Assembly: GCF_004300825.1 (NCBI RefSeq)
Contig: NZ_CP036250.1
Coordinates: forward strand, 2,660,001 to 2,724,000
DNA from: Egicoccus halophilus
GTDB taxonomy: Bacteria; Actinomycetota; Nitriliruptoria; Nitriliruptorales; Nitriliruptoraceae
Direction: 5' to 3'
Length of the DNA: 64,000 nucleotides
In this document: in pieces, positions 45,507-53,277 of the stretch
Numbering within the stretch: position 1 is the stretch's first letter
Layout: every line of letters starts with the position of its first letter
Translations under genes and position numbers: made by a program
The notes under the pieces: model-generated
The model's input: the letters and a program-made list of their open reading frames with translations, nothing else
Told to the model about the DNA's origin: nothing
The model's database searches: none

Positions 45507-46181
45507 TCAGCGGCCGGGACGGACCAGGCCGGCCTCGTAGGCAGCGACCACGGCCTGCACACGGTCACGGGCACCGAGCTTGGCGAGGATGTTGCCGACG
45601 TGGGTCTTGACGGTCGCCTCGGCCACGTAGAGGTCGCCGGCGATCTCGCCGTTCGAGCGGCCGCGCGCCATCAGCACCAACACTTCGCGTTCGCGTTCGG
45701 TGAGCTGGCCGAGTGCGCTCCGGGCGCCGTCGTCGCGGGCGTCCTCGGGGAGCACGGTGACCAGGTGCTCGAGGAGTCGGCGCGTGCTCGACGGGGCGAT
45801 CACGGCGTCGCCGGCGTGCACCGTGCGGATCGCCTCGAGCATGTCCTCGGGCGGGGTGTCCTTGAGCAGGAACCCGGACGCGCCGGCCCGGATGGCGCGC
45901 AGCACGTACTCGTCGAGGTCGAAGGTGGTGAGCACGATGACCCGCGGTCGGGGCCCGGCGGCCGTGAGCGTCTGGGTCGCCGTCAGCCCGTCCATCAGGG
46001 GCATGCGGACGTCCATCAGCACCACGTCGGCCGCAGCGGCGGGCAGCACCTGCAACGCCATGGCGCCGTCACCGGCCTCGGCCACGACGGTGAGGTCGGG
46101 CTGCGACTCGATGACCATCCGGAAGCCGGCGCGGACGAGGTGCTGGTCGTCGACCAGTGCGACCCGGATCGGTGTCGTCAC
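45507..46181 (-). CDS. LuxR/NarL-type response regulator
   Basis: A 224-residue DNA-binding regulator. The receiver domain has DDQ at the N-terminus, the phosphorylation Asp in VVLMDVRMPLMDG (about residue 55) and the Lys in FLLKDTPPEDM; the C-terminal HTH has LTEREREVLVLMARGRSNGEIAGDLYVAEATVKTHVGNIL. The GTG at 46181 overlaps the kinase stop (GTGA). The ABC exporter genes just downstream on the same strand are its likely target. Confidence 0.94.
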   Translation of the reverse strand: MTTPIRVALVDDQHLVRAGFRMVIESQPDLTVVAEAGDGAMALQVLPAAAADVVLMDVRMPLMDGLTATQTLTAAGPRPRVIVLTTFDLDEYVLRAIRAGASGFLLKDTPPEDMLEAIRTVHAGDAVIAPSSTRRLLEHLVTVLPEDARDDGARSALGQLTEREREVLVLMARGRSNGEIAGDLYVAEATVKTHVGNILAKLGARDRVQAVVAAYEAGLVRPGR

Positions 46182-47518
46182 GTCAGCTCCTGCGTGGTCG
46201 GGGAGGTGGCCGGCAGCGGCGGTCCCGCCTCCGAGCGCTCGGCGGTCGGCAACGGCAGTTCGGCGCGCACCCGGAAGCCACCGCCCGGGCGTGGGCCTGC
46301 CGCCAGCGTGCCGCCGAACAGCGCCGCGCGTTCGCGCATGCCCAGCAGCCCCTGCCCGGCACCGTCGTCGTCGACGGCGGAGGCGGCGCCACGGCCGTCG
46401 TCGGTCACCTCGAGCACCAGCGCGTCCGGCCGCCACTGCTGGACCACCGTGACGTCGGGGTCGGGACCGGCGTGCTTGAGCACGTTGGTGAGCGCTTCCT
46501 GACAGATCCGGTAGACGGTCAGCCCCATACCGGGCGGCAACGGCCGGGCGTCACCGACGCGAACCAGAGAGACGTCGACACCGGTGGCGCGGACCTGCTC
46601 GACGAGCGGTTCGAGCTCACCGGCGGCCGGTTGCGGGGCCAGCTCGGGCCGTGCGCCGTCGGCCGACCTACCGCCGGCGAGGACGCCGGGGACCTCGGCC
46701 GAGCGCGCGCCGTGGCCCTCGGGGCCGGCGCGCAGTACGCCCAGGATGCGCCGCATGTCGGCCAGAGCCGCCCGGCCCGTGTCGCTGATGGTGCCGAGCG
46801 CACGCACGGCGGCGTCGGCGTCGTGCTGGGCGGCGTAGCGGCCCCCGTCGGCCTGCGCGATGACGATCGAGAGCGAGTGGGCGACCACGTCGTGCATCTC
46901 GCGAGCGATGCGGGCCCGCTCGTCGGCGGCGGCGAGCTGGCGCTGCTGGTCGCGTTCGCGCTCCAGGCGGTCGGCACGGTCGCGCAGGGCGACCAGGGTC
47001 TCCTCGCGCGAGCGCCGCAGCAGGGCGAAGCTCCAGGTCGCGAGCCCGCTGACGACGATGAAGAACCCGGCCGGTGTGCCGGCGCTGACCCCCTCACCCA
47101 GCCCGAACTCGAAGATCGCCCGCACACCGAGCAGACCGGCGCCCGCGACGACGGAGCCCATCGCGACCCGACCCGCCCAGCGCGGGCCGTACCGCGTCAC
47201 CGAGTACAGGGCCACGAGTACGACCAGGTCGGCGGGCAGCACCAGGAACGGGCCGACGAGGACCTGCACCAACCCGACCCCGAACACCGCCACCGCCGAG
47301 GGGACCGGCCGGACCCGCCGCCAGGCCAGCGGCAGGGTCAGCGCCAACGCCCATGCGGGCGCCGGTGCCTGGGTGAACGAACTGACGTCGACCGAGACCA
47401 CCGCGAGCACGACGGCGAGGAGCACGCTCGACACGAGGTCCACCACGAACGGGTGGGCCTCGACCCGGCGACGGAGGTGCTCGAAGGCGCGCATCGAGCG
47501 GAGGGTAGGCACCAACAC
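46178..47518 (-). CDS. HisKA_3-type sensor histidine kinase
   Basis: A 446-residue membrane kinase, partner of the adjacent response regulator. The N-terminal half has about six membrane segments without a large extracellular loop, a layout seen in envelope-sensing kinases. The phosphoacceptor His lies in REMHDVVAHSLSIVI (about residue 215), and the ATPase domain has LTNVLKHA and VTDDGRGAAS. The GTG at 47518 is preceded by GGGGGAGG; the ATG at 47494 has none. The signal sensed is unknown. Confidence 0.93.
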   Translation of the reverse strand: MLVPTLRSMRAFEHLRRRVEAHPFVVDLVSSVLLAVVLAVVSVDVSSFTQAPAPAWALALTLPLAWRRVRPVPSAVAVFGVGLVQVLVGPFLVLPADLVVLVALYSVTRYGPRWAGRVAMGSVVAGAGLLGVRAIFEFGLGEGVSAGTPAGFFIVVSGLATWSFALLRRSREETLVALRDRADRLERERDQQRQLAAADERARIAREMHDVVAHSLSIVIAQADGGRYAAQHDADAAVRALGTISDTGRAALADMRRILGVLRAGPEGHGARSAEVPGVLAGGRSADGARPELAPQPAAGELEPLVEQVRATGVDVSLVRVGDARPLPPGMGLTVYRICQEALTNVLKHAGPDPDVTVVQQWRPDALVLEVTDDGRGAASAVDDDGAGQGLLGMRERAALFGGTLAAGPRPGGGFRVRAELPLPTAERSEAGPPLPATSPTTQELT

Positions 47519-47620
47519 GTCGGCCGACCTCCCCCTACGGGTGGAGACCGCCGCGGACCGTCCTGGTCTCGGACGGACCCCGGACGGACCCCGGTCGGCC
47601 GCCGCGTGACACCGGGCTGC

Positions 47621-48391
47621 TCAGCGGGAGTCGAGTCGCGACAGCAGGGGGATGGCGGCGATCTTGTCGTCGGTGAGTTCGTCCCAGTCGATGCGCCCCG
47701 CGGTCCAGTCACCGTCCCGGGGAACGCGCAGCACCCGGTCGGGGGTGACGACCAGGTCGACGCGGACGTCGTGGGCCGTCCGTGGGATCGCCCCGGCCGG
47801 CAGCACCTGCAGCTCGTGGACGGTGGTGGCGACCAGCGTCTGGGGGCCGATCATGCCGGCCTCGCAGGCGAGCGCGAACTCGAGGTCGCTGAACCCGCCG
47901 CCCTTGCCCAGCCGGGTGCCGTCCTCCCCCACCGCGACGCAGCCGGTCACGACCAGGTCCACCGGTTCGAGGTCCTCGACCGCCACCGTCCGCGCGCTCG
48001 CCTCCGCCCCCCTGATCGATGACGCCTTGCGTGGCGTGTCGGCCAGGTGGTCCGGGTCGAGCAGGAAGAACGGGTCGTCGCCCGCGAGCCGCGGCACCGC
48101 CATGTAGACGATCTTGCCGTCCTCGAGCGCCCGCTGCCGCACCGGCCACTGCGGGCTGTCCGGATTGGCCTTCAGCGTCGCGGCCGCCTGCCACTCGTCG
48201 GTCTCGCGCAGTCGTCGTGCCGCGGCCTCTGCCCCGACGAAGTTGCTGATGCGGTGGTGGGCGCCGGGGAACCGGGTCACGCCGGCAGCGCTCAGCGCGT
48301 CCCAGATCTGCCGTCGGAGCGCGGCTTTGCGCTCGAGTAGGTCGCGGTCGCCGCCGGCGTCGGCGTCATGCCGTCGAGGCCTGCGCGTCAC
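47621..48391 (-). CDS. 5-formyltetrahydrofolate cyclo-ligase-like protein
   Basis: Likely converts 5-formyl-THF to 5,10-methenyl-THF with ATP. The 256-residue protein has an early Arg/Lys-rich start (LLERKAALRRQIWDAL), VYMAVPRLAG, and the Gly-rich GTRLGKGGGFSDLEFALA typical of the family (COG0212), with RTAHDVRVDLVVTPDRVLRV near the end. It is closer to the longer MTHFS-domain subgroup than to the short enzymes. The GTG at 48391 follows GAGGAGGA; it overlaps the end of rmuC. Confidence 0.85.
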   Translation of the reverse strand: MTRRPRRHDADAGGDRDLLERKAALRRQIWDALSAAGVTRFPGAHHRISNFVGAEAAARRLRETDEWQAAATLKANPDSPQWPVRQRALEDGKIVYMAVPRLAGDDPFFLLDPDHLADTPRKASSIRGAEASARTVAVEDLEPVDLVVTGCVAVGEDGTRLGKGGGFSDLEFALACEAGMIGPQTLVATTVHELQVLPAGAIPRTAHDVRVDLVVTPDRVLRVPRDGDWTAGRIDWDELTDDKIAAIPLLSRLDSR

Positions 48392-49613
48392 GCGCGTCCT
48401 CCTCGTCGGCCGGCTGCAGGTCCGCGTCGGGCAGCCGCAGCAGCCGCGGCCGCTCGTCGACCAACTCCGGCACCAGCTCGCGTTCCTCGCGGACCTCCTC
48501 GATGCGCTCGAGCTGCCGTTCGAGCTGCCGGCGTCGCGTGCCGCTGATGCCGTCGTAGGTGCGCCGGACCGTGTCGAGCTGCCGACCGAGCTTGTCGACC
48601 TCGTCGGTGTACTTCTCCCACTGCTGGGTGAACCCCGACAGCAGCGCGACGATGCGGTCCGAGGTGCGCTGCAGGGCCACGCCGTCGCACGCCTGCCGAA
48701 CCACGGCCAACACCGCGAACAGGGTCGACGGCGAGCACAGCACGACCCCCTGGCGCAGCGCGTCGTCGAGCAGCGTGGCGTCCTGCTCGTGCAGGTAGCC
48801 GTAGACGTGCTCGTTGGGCAGGAACAACAGCACGAAGTCGAGCGTGCCGGCCTCCGGGTCGACGTAGCCGCGGGTGCGCAGCTCCTTGACCCGGTCGCGG
48901 ACATCGCGCAGGAACGCCTTGCGGCACCGTTCCCGGTCGGCGTCACCGGCGCACTCGAGCATCGCGAGATAGTTGGCGAGCGGGAACTTGACGTCCATGT
49001 GCACCGACAGCTCGCCCGGCAGCAGGAACGTCACGTCGGGCCGGCCACCGGACGCGAGCGTCTGCTGGGTGAGGTAGTTGACGCCGTGCTTGAAGCCGGC
49101 CGCGTGCAGCACGTCCTCGGCCATGCGCTCGCCCCACTGCCCGCGCGCCTGCGACGAGGTCAGCGCCTCGCGCAGCGCGCCGGCGGTCGCCGCCAGCTCG
49201 GCATGGGTGCGCGTGACGCCCTGCAACTGCTCGCGCACGGCACCGAGCTGGCCGGCCCGCTCCTGCTCGAGGTCGCGGACCAGACCGACGACCTGTTCCA
49301 GCGTCGTGCCCATGCGTTGCAGTTCGGCGTCGATCAACGCCTTGCGGCCGTCGAGCTCTACCGCACCCGCACGGGTCGTGGCGCCGACCTGCCGGTCGGC
49401 GACGTCGACCAGGGTCTGCACCGCGTGGTGCAGCTCCTCGCGGTGCCGCTGCGTGGCGACGTCCGCGGCCGCCTGCTGCTGGGCCACCAACTCCTGACGC
49501 AGGTCCGCGACCAGCGCCTGCGAGTCGTCGCGCTGCTGCCTGGACAGCCACCAGGCCACGGCCAGCCCGACGACGGCCGCGGCGAGCGTGGCGGACACGA
49601 TGGTGGTGAGCAC
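48366..49613 (-). CDS. rmuC: RmuC-family protein
   Basis: Predicted to limit DNA inversions or recombination in E. coli, with a nuclease-like fold. The 415-residue protein has one N-terminal membrane segment (about 5-24), a coiled coil (about 25-135), and the RmuC domain with RGQWGERMAEDVLHAAGF, RPDVTFLLPGELSVHMDVKFPLANY, and LFLPNEHVYGYLHEQD. GTG at 49613 follows GGGGGAA; earlier in-frame starts lack such a site. The last 26 bases overlap the folate gene. Confidence 0.93.
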   Translation of the reverse strand: MLTTIVSATLAAAVVGLAVAWWLSRQQRDDSQALVADLRQELVAQQQAAADVATQRHREELHHAVQTLVDVADRQVGATTRAGAVELDGRKALIDAELQRMGTTLEQVVGLVRDLEQERAGQLGAVREQLQGVTRTHAELAATAGALREALTSSQARGQWGERMAEDVLHAAGFKHGVNYLTQQTLASGGRPDVTFLLPGELSVHMDVKFPLANYLAMLECAGDADRERCRKAFLRDVRDRVKELRTRGYVDPEAGTLDFVLLFLPNEHVYGYLHEQDATLLDDALRQGVVLCSPSTLFAVLAVVRQACDGVALQRTSDRIVALLSGFTQQWEKYTDEVDKLGRQLDTVRRTYDGISGTRRRQLERQLERIEEVREERELVPELVDERPRLLRLPDADLQPADEEDARDAQASTA

Positions 49614-49720
49614 GGAGGTTCCCCCTTCGGACACTTCACGACCTGCGCCAGGACGTGGGGGAACCGTACGAAACGCCTGTGACACGACCGCGGATTTCCC
49701 GTCGGGCCGGTCCGCCACCC

Positions 49721-50932
49721 CTAGGCCTCGTAGTCGTCGGGGAACGGGTCGTCCTCGATCAGCTCGGGTGCCTCGGGGTCCCACTCGGGTTCGCGTCGCA
49801 CCGGCTGGACCGCCGTGGACGGGAAGTTCTTCAGCGGCCCGGACGGCTCGGCGTCCCAGTTCGCGAAGGTCAGCGGCGTCTGCAGGTACAGGGCCAGCAA
49901 CTCACCGACGGCGACCAGGGCGTCGAGGTGCGTGCGTTCCCAGCCGTGGGTGGCGTCCACGCCGAACCCGAGCAGCGCCGCCCGGGTCTCGGCCCCCGCC
50001 TCGAGCGCCGACGCGACGTCGGAGCGGTAGTAGCGGAACACGTCGCGGTGGGCCTCGATGCCGTGGTCGCGGGCCAGCCCGTGCAGCTTGCGTGACAGGT
50101 GGTAGTCGAACGGTCCGTGCAGGTCCTGCATGGCGATCGACACGCCGGTCTCCGTCGAGTGCTGGCCGGGCGCCACGACGGCCGCGTCGACCGACACCAG
50201 CTCGGCGACGTCCTGGTAGAGCCCGGACGACGCACCGTGCCCGACCTCCTCGGCGACGGTGATCAGCAGGTGGGCCCCGACCGGGAGCTCCTCCCCGCGG
50301 TCGAGCAGGGCCTTGAACGCGGCCAGGGTCGCCGCCACCCCACCCTTGTCGTCGAGGTGACGCGAGGTGACGAACCCCGAGCGGGTGATGACCGGGAAGG
50401 CCGTCTGGGCCACGAAGTCACCGACCTGGATCCCCAGGTCGGCGAGGTCCTGCGCGTTCGACACCTTCTCGTCGACGCGGACCTCGACGTGCTCCCAACC
50501 GATCGGGTGGGTGTCGATGTCGTCGCCGAACGCGTGCCCGGACGCCTTGGTCGGCAGGATCGTCCCGTAGTAGACGTTCTCGGGGTCGTCGGTCAGGACC
50601 TGCACCCGGGTGCCCTCGGAGAACCGGGCGCTGTGGGTGCCGACCGGCACGATCGCGAGCCGCCCGTTGTCCTGCAGGGCCTGGACCATGCAACCGATCG
50701 TGTCCGTGTGGACCACGACGGCGCGGTCGAGCGTGCCCTCCTCGCCGTCGAGGCTGCCCACCATCACCCCGCGCCGGGTGACCTCGAAGGGCAGCCCGAT
50801 CTCCTCGAGCCGCTCACCGACGTGCTGCATGATCACGTCGGTGCGGCCCGACGGGCTCGGGATGCGCAGCAGCTCCATCAGGACGTCCTGCATCCAGGGC
50901 AGGTCGAGTTCGAGCTTCTCGGCGTGGGTCAT
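49721..50932 (-). CDS. M42-family aminopeptidase-like protein (NAGGN-type)
   Basis: A 403-residue protein closely resembling the M42-family peptidase of the N-acetylglutaminylglutamine amide (NAGGN) osmoprotectant system: LRIPSPSGRTDVIMQHVGERL, VVHTDTIGCMVQALQDNGRLAIVPVGTHSARFSEGT, KASGHAFGDDIDTHPIGWEHVEVRV, SRHLDDKGGVAATL, TVAEEVGHGASSGL and RDVFRYYRSDVASALEAG. Metal ligands (H of HTD, D of LDDK, the EE pair, H of DATHGWERTH) are all seen. The other NAGGN genes (asparagine synthase-like ligase and acetyltransferase) are not in this window. ATG at 50932. Confidence 0.85.
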   Translation of the reverse strand: MTHAEKLELDLPWMQDVLMELLRIPSPSGRTDVIMQHVGERLEEIGLPFEVTRRGVMVGSLDGEEGTLDRAVVVHTDTIGCMVQALQDNGRLAIVPVGTHSARFSEGTRVQVLTDDPENVYYGTILPTKASGHAFGDDIDTHPIGWEHVEVRVDEKVSNAQDLADLGIQVGDFVAQTAFPVITRSGFVTSRHLDDKGGVAATLAAFKALLDRGEELPVGAHLLITVAEEVGHGASSGLYQDVAELVSVDAAVVAPGQHSTETGVSIAMQDLHGPFDYHLSRKLHGLARDHGIEAHRDVFRYYRSDVASALEAGAETRAALLGFGVDATHGWERTHLDALVAVGELLALYLQTPLTFANWDAEPSGPLKNFPSTAVQPVRREPEWDPEAPELIEDDPFPDDYEA

Positions 50933-51007
50933 GCGGGTCGTCTCTCTGCGCGTGGCGGATCGCACGCCGCGACACCTCGACGATGTCACGACACGGTTCG
51001 CCGCACG

Positions 51008-51883
51008 CTACCCGGCGGACGGACCGACCATCGCCGCGCCGGTCAGCGTGGCCGCGAGCGCCGGCAGCACGTCGCACAGCGGTGCGTCGATCTTCAGCGT
51101 GGCGTGCCGGTCGCCGCGGGTGACCCCACGGGTCACGATCGCCACCGGCAGTCCACGCCGGGCAGCCGCGGTGACGAACCGGAACCCGGAGCCGACCATC
51201 AGCGACGAGCCGAGCACGAGCAGACCGGCCGACGCCTCCAGGCACCCGAGCGCCCGGCGGAAACGGTCGGCGGGCACGTGCTCGCCGAAGAAGACCACGT
51301 CGGGCTTGAGCGTGCCGCCGCAGCGTCGGCAGTCCACGACCCGGAAGTCGGCCACGAGGTGCTCGGGGATGGCGACGTCACCGTCGGGTCGGTGCACGGC
51401 CACGCCCGCGCCGAGCAGGTCCCGCCACTGCGGGTTCACGGCGTCGAGCCGCAGACCGAGTTCCAGCCGCGGGCGTCGACGGCCACAGTCGAGGCACACC
51501 ACCGTGTCGAGCCGGCCGTGCAGGTCGATCACGTCCGACGCGCCGGCGGCGGTGTGCAGCCCGTCGACGTTCTGGGTGACGATGCCGCTGAGCCGACCTG
51601 CGCCCTGCAGCTCGGCGACCGCGGCGTGGCAGGCGTTCGGGCGGGCCAGCGCGATCCGTTGCCAGCCGAGGTGGCTGCGGGCCCAGTACCGGCGGCGTTC
51701 GTCGAGGCTGCCGGTGAAGCGCTGGAAGGTCATCGGCGACGCGTGGCGCATCCGGCCGGTGGCGTCGCGGTAGTCCGGGATCCCCGAGTCGGTCGACATC
51801 CCGGCGCCGGTGACCACCAACAGCGGGCCGGCGTCGAACAGCGCGGCGAGGGACCTCGTCTGTCGGGCCGCGGCGGGAGTCAT
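51008..51883 (-). CDS. cobB: Sir2-family NAD-dependent deacylase
   Basis: A 291-residue sirtuin. It has the NAD loop VVTGAGMSTDSGIPDYR, the TQNVDGLHTAAG motif, the catalytic His in DLHGRLDTVVC, and two zinc pairs (CLDC and CRRC). The C-terminal GSSLMVGSGFRF block is intact. It resembles the class II/bacterial-type sirtuins that remove acyl groups from proteins; the particular acyl group cannot be told. ATG at 51883. It lies 75 bases upstream of the M42 gene on the same strand. Confidence 0.94.
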   Translation of the reverse strand: MTPAAARQTRSLAALFDAGPLLVVTGAGMSTDSGIPDYRDATGRMRHASPMTFQRFTGSLDERRRYWARSHLGWQRIALARPNACHAAVAELQGAGRLSGIVTQNVDGLHTAAGASDVIDLHGRLDTVVCLDCGRRRPRLELGLRLDAVNPQWRDLLGAGVAVHRPDGDVAIPEHLVADFRVVDCRRCGGTLKPDVVFFGEHVPADRFRRALGCLEASAGLLVLGSSLMVGSGFRFVTAAARRGLPVAIVTRGVTRGDRHATLKIDAPLCDVLPALAATLTGAAMVGPSAG

Positions 51884-51955
51884 GCGGGGAAGGGTACGCC
51901 GGCTCCCGCTGCGCGCCGGACACCGGTGTCACGGTCGACGGACGCGGCGGCGTGC

Positions 51956-51989
51956 GGAGGGACCCGCGCCGGACGGTGCGGGTCCCTCC
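51956..51989 (-). terminator. Perfect 12-bp hairpin terminator
   Basis: GGAGGGACCCGC (51956-51967) pairs perfectly with GCGGGTCCCTCC (51978-51989) around a 10-base loop. It lies just downstream of the minus-strand ORF that ends at 52011 and upstream of the sirtuin gene, so it most likely ends the transcript of the small remnant gene. Confidence 0.75.
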
Positions 51990-52010
51990 TCGTGTCTCGA
52001 CCGGTGCGGC

Positions 52011-52217
52011 TCAGCGGGTGCGGACCGAGAAGTTCACGTCGCCGAGCTCGCGGGCGTTCACGACCACGACCCGGTTGCGCGGGCCGGTGACGCCCTCGCC
52101 CTCGACCCGCACCTGGTAGCGGCCGGGCTCGAGGTCGACGAGCCCGAACCAGCCCGAACCGTCGGTCGTCGCGCTGGCCACCTCGCCGCCGCCCGGGCCA
52201 CGCCGGGTCACGGTCAC
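52011..52217 (-). pseudogene. Remnant of a Cna-B/carboxypeptidase-regulatory-like domain protein
   Basis: The 68-residue frame (VTVTRRGPGGGEVASATTD, GSGWFGLVDLEPGRYQVRVEG, NARELGDVNFSVRTR) is a single beta-sandwich domain of the kind that ends larger secreted proteins. Extended upstream, the matching VHTVTVTG strand is in another frame, implying a frameshift near 52227-52232, and beyond that nothing coding remains before the regulatory region. With the perfect terminator after its stop, it looks like the 3' end of a former exported-protein gene. It might still be a small real gene starting at 52217 (GTG). Confidence 0.5.
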
Positions 52218-52274
52218 CTCGACCTGGTCGAGCCGGCGTGCCGGTGACGGTCACGGTGTGCACGATGGCCCGAA

Positions 52275-52290
52275 ATTGGTACGGACCAGT
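52275..52290. promoter_or_regulatory. DasR-like operator site 1
   Basis: ATTGGTACGGACCAGT is a near-palindrome very like the dre site recognised by DasR/NagR proteins in actinobacteria (consensus about TGGTCTAGACCA, with ACTGG and CCAGT arms). It lies 241 bases before the GntR gene and close to the remnant gene. A DasR-type regulator is encoded immediately downstream. Confidence 0.6.
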
Positions 52291-52417
52291 GATCCCAGCC
52301 TAGCGCGGTTGGATCACGGCCGTGCAGACCACCGAACTGGCCCACACGCCACTCGTCGGCCGGAACGGCCGCGTGATGTGCCGTACGGGCCGGCCTCCGC
52401 GAACCAGGGAAATCGCC

Positions 52418-52447
52418 TTGCGACAATTGGTATAGACCTTCTATGCT
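52418..52447 (+). promoter_or_regulatory. Promoter of the amino sugar operon
   Basis: TTGCGA (52418-52423) and TATGCT (52442-52447) are 18 bases apart and match housekeeping hexamers at four of six positions each. The second DasR-like site (52426-52441) fills the spacer. The GntR gene starts 68 bases after the -10 hexamer. Confidence 0.6.
52426..52441. promoter_or_regulatory. DasR-like operator site 2, inside the promoter spacer
   Basis: ATTGGTATAGACCTTC shares the ATTGGTA half and GACC core with the site at 52275-52290; the right arm is degenerate. Lying between the -35 and -10 hexamers, bound regulator would directly block RNA polymerase. Confidence 0.55.
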
Positions 52448-52515
52448 GCGTCGAGCGCGCCATCCGCGCGTGATCGGTCCGCGAGGGAGCCGCGGAGACC
52501 CGAAGCGAGGCAGCA

Positions 52516-53277
52516 GTGACCGGCACGGCGACGCCCGGCAGTGGTACGACGACCAAGTACCGCTCGGCGCACGCCGAGCTGCTCGAGCGACTCGAGCAAC
52601 TCGGTGTCGGCGACGCACTGCCGGCCGAGCGCACGCTCGCCGCCGACCTCGGCGTGTCGCGGATGACGTTGCGGCGTGCCGTCGACGAACTGGTCCGTGA
52701 GGGTCGCCTGGTGCGCCGCCAGGGCGCCGGCACCTTCGTCGCCGCCCCCAAGATCGCCGCGTCACTGCACGTGAGCTCCTTCTCGGAGGACATGCGCCGG
52801 CGCGGCCACGTCCCCCACAGTCGGACCGTCGCCTTCGAGGAGATGTTCGCCGGGCCGCAGCTCGGTCGCCGGCTCGACGTCTCCCCCGGCGCCCGCGTGC
52901 TGCGGGTCGAACGCCTCCGCCTCGCCGACGAGGCCCCGATGGCGATCGAGACCCTGCACGTCCCGACCGACCTCGTGCCGGGACTCTCCGGCGAGGACCT
53001 CGTCGACGCCTCCTTCTACGAACTGCTCTCGACCCGTCACGGCATCGTGCTCGCCCGCGGCCTGCAGGAGATCGAGCCGACCGTCACCGACGAGCGCGAG
53101 TCCGCGCTGCTCGAGGTGCCGCTGCACTCCCCCGCCTTCCTGTTCGAACGCACCTCCTGGGACGGGCAGGGGCGCACCGTCGAGTTCGTGCGCAGCGTCT
53201 ACCGCGGGGACCGTTACCGGCTGACCGCCGAACTGCGTCCCGACGGCGCGGCGCCGGGGCCCGGCGGTGCGGCGTGA
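52516..53277 (+). CDS. GntR/HutC-family regulator (DasR/NagR-like)
   Basis: A 253-residue repressor, probably sensing a phosphorylated amino sugar such as GlcN-6-P or GlcNAc-6-P. The N-terminal winged helix has LPAERTLAADLGVSRMTLRRAVDELVREGRLVRRQGAGTFV (about residues 33-75); the C-terminal UTRA domain has LRVERLRLADEAPMAIETLHVP and later VEFVRSVYRGDRYRL. GTG at 52516 follows GCGAGGCA. It heads the operon, and its stop overlaps the start of the kinase gene (GTGA). Control of its own operon through the two upstream sites is inference. Confidence 0.9.
   Translation: MTGTATPGSGTTTKYRSAHAELLERLEQLGVGDALPAERTLAADLGVSRMTLRRAVDELVREGRLVRRQGAGTFVAAPKIAASLHVSSFSEDMRRRGHVPHSRTVAFEEMFAGPQLGRRLDVSPGARVLRVERLRLADEAPMAIETLHVPTDLVPGLSGEDLVDASFYELLSTRHGIVLARGLQEIEPTVTDERESALLEVPLHSPAFLFERTSWDGQGRTVEFVRSVYRGDRYRLTAELRPDGAAPGPGGAA

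Noticed and set aside
49721-51883. Complete NAGGN biosynthesis operon
   Set aside because: Only the M42 peptidase resembles that system; the neighbours are a sirtuin and rmuC.
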